Below are positions 33,776 to 34,190 of a DNA stretch of 34,190 nt, one piece after another; positions within the stretch are counted from its first letter, which is position 1, and every line of letters starts with the position of its first letter. Below the pieces are notes generated by a model that was not told where the DNA came from, searched no databases, and saw nothing but the letters and a program-made list of their open reading frames with translations. Location: contig NZ_MKRN01000002.1 of NCBI RefSeq assembly GCF_001896955.1, positions 1-34,190 of the forward strand, written 5' to 3'. This DNA comes from Nitrobacter sp. 62-13. GTDB lineage: Bacteria; Pseudomonadota; Alphaproteobacteria; Rhizobiales; Xanthobacteraceae. The position numbers and the translations under genes were made by a program.

Positions 33776-34190
33776 TCAACCGATCCGCTTCAGGCCCTGT
33801 TTGAAACGCAGCCCGTTCGCGGCATAAAATTTCGCGCCCTCTCCCATTACCTCGACCTCCGCCGGCTTCAGCGTGCGGATCGCACGCGCGGGCGCGCCGA
33901 CGATTAGGGAATATTCCGGGAATTGCTTGCCTTCGGTGATGAGCGCGCCGGCGCCGACAATGCAGTGACGACCGACCCGAGCGCCGTTCATGACGATCGA
34001 GCCCATGCCGATCAGCGCGCCATCTGCGATGGTGCAGCCGTGCAGGATAACGTTATGGCCGATCGTACAGTTGGCGCCGATCGTCAGCGGAAAACCTTCA
34101 TCGGTATGGCAGGTACTGCTGTCCTGGACGTTGGACCCCTCGCCGACCTCGATCCACTCGTTGTCACCGCGCAGCACCGCTCCGAACCAG
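33776..34190 (-). CDS. Gamma-class carbonic anhydrase-like protein (cut by window edge)
   Basis: The minus-strand frame runs through the right edge; the visible 137 residues begin WFGAVLRGDNEWIEVGEG. The sequence is a left-handed beta-helix of hexapeptide repeats with SNVQDSSTCHTDEGFPLTIG, IGHNVILHGC and IGMGSIVMNGARVG. The histidines in TCHTD and the two in IGHNVILHG lie where trimeric gamma carbonic anhydrases (Cam, YrdA, PaaY group) bind zinc. The C-terminal helix (AEVEVMGEGAKFYAANGLRF) is also typical. An internal GTG (34177) could be misread as the start, but WFGAVLRGD shows that the domain extends further upstream, off the window. True carbonic anhydrase activity is not certain in this subgroup. 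Confidence 0.9.
   Translation of the reverse strand, partial: WFGAVLRGDNEWIEVGEGSNVQDSSTCHTDEGFPLTIGANCTIGHNVILHGCTIADGALIGMGSIVMNGARVGRHCIVGAGALITEGKQFPEYSLIVGAPARAIRTLKPAEVEVMGEGAKFYAANGLRFKQGLKRIG

Overview
The window looks like chromosomal DNA of an alphaproteobacterium in the Nitrobacteraceae (Bradyrhizobium / Rhodopseudomonas / Afipia / Nitrobacter group). The grounds are high GC with strong G/C wobble bias, the guaB - MAPEG - rsmB order, small families usual in this group (DUF1491, periplasmic transglutaminase-like peptidase, PilZ, TIGR03862 flavoprotein), and palindromic intergenic repeats of the kind common in Bradyrhizobium. The genus cannot be fixed by reading alone.

Layout. 1-3.7 kb (minus strand): partial rsmB, a MAPEG protein, an unrecognised 205-aa protein, guaB and a two-helix Pmp3/YqaE peptide. 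3.8-10 kb: a DHA2-type MFS exporter (+), rlmE and a Ppx/GppA phosphatase (-), then a DUF188 protein and an ABC-F ATPase (+). 10-18.2 kb (-): a compact operon-like run mmsA - acyl-CoA dehydrogenase - HIBCH - mmsB - acyl-CoA synthetase - MaoC, with a TIGR03862 flavoprotein behind it. Together these encode most of valine catabolism from isobutyryl-CoA to propionyl-CoA; the classical enoyl-CoA hydratase step is the one not clearly present. 18.3-20.3 kb (-): an SCP-x-like thiolase and a SET-domain protein with a lysine/arginine-rich tail.

20.7-25.8 kb is a mixed set: an orphan methyltransferase-like protein, a secreted protein, a GFA/CENP-V protein, a GST, a DUF1554/lectin-like secreted protein, a Tim44-domain membrane protein and a DUF1491 protein. 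25.9-27.9 kb is the most accessory-looking stretch. It holds a frameshifted cupin pseudogene and then three small proteins with bacteriocin-type double-glycine leaders: two in tandem on + (77 and 53 aa) and one on - (80 aa). The minus-strand peptide is coupled by a TGATG stop/start overlap to an eight-cysteine 150-aa protein. A perfect 12-bp-stem terminator lies between the two converging units. No peptidase/transporter or recognisable maturation enzyme lies nearby, so any processing would have to be done in trans. This is my best candidate for an undescribed system.

28.1-34.2 kb returns to ordinary genes: purB, cytochrome b561, a tandem-PilZ protein, a LapG-like periplasmic cysteine peptidase, a small acidic protein, a secreted FKBP, a Gly/His/Tyr-rich secreted protein and a gamma-class carbonic anhydrase-like protein that runs off the right edge.

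Three palindromic repeats (5.3, 9.9 and 29.5 kb) all lie between convergent genes. I saw no tRNA, rRNA, CRISPR array, intact transposase or replication origin.
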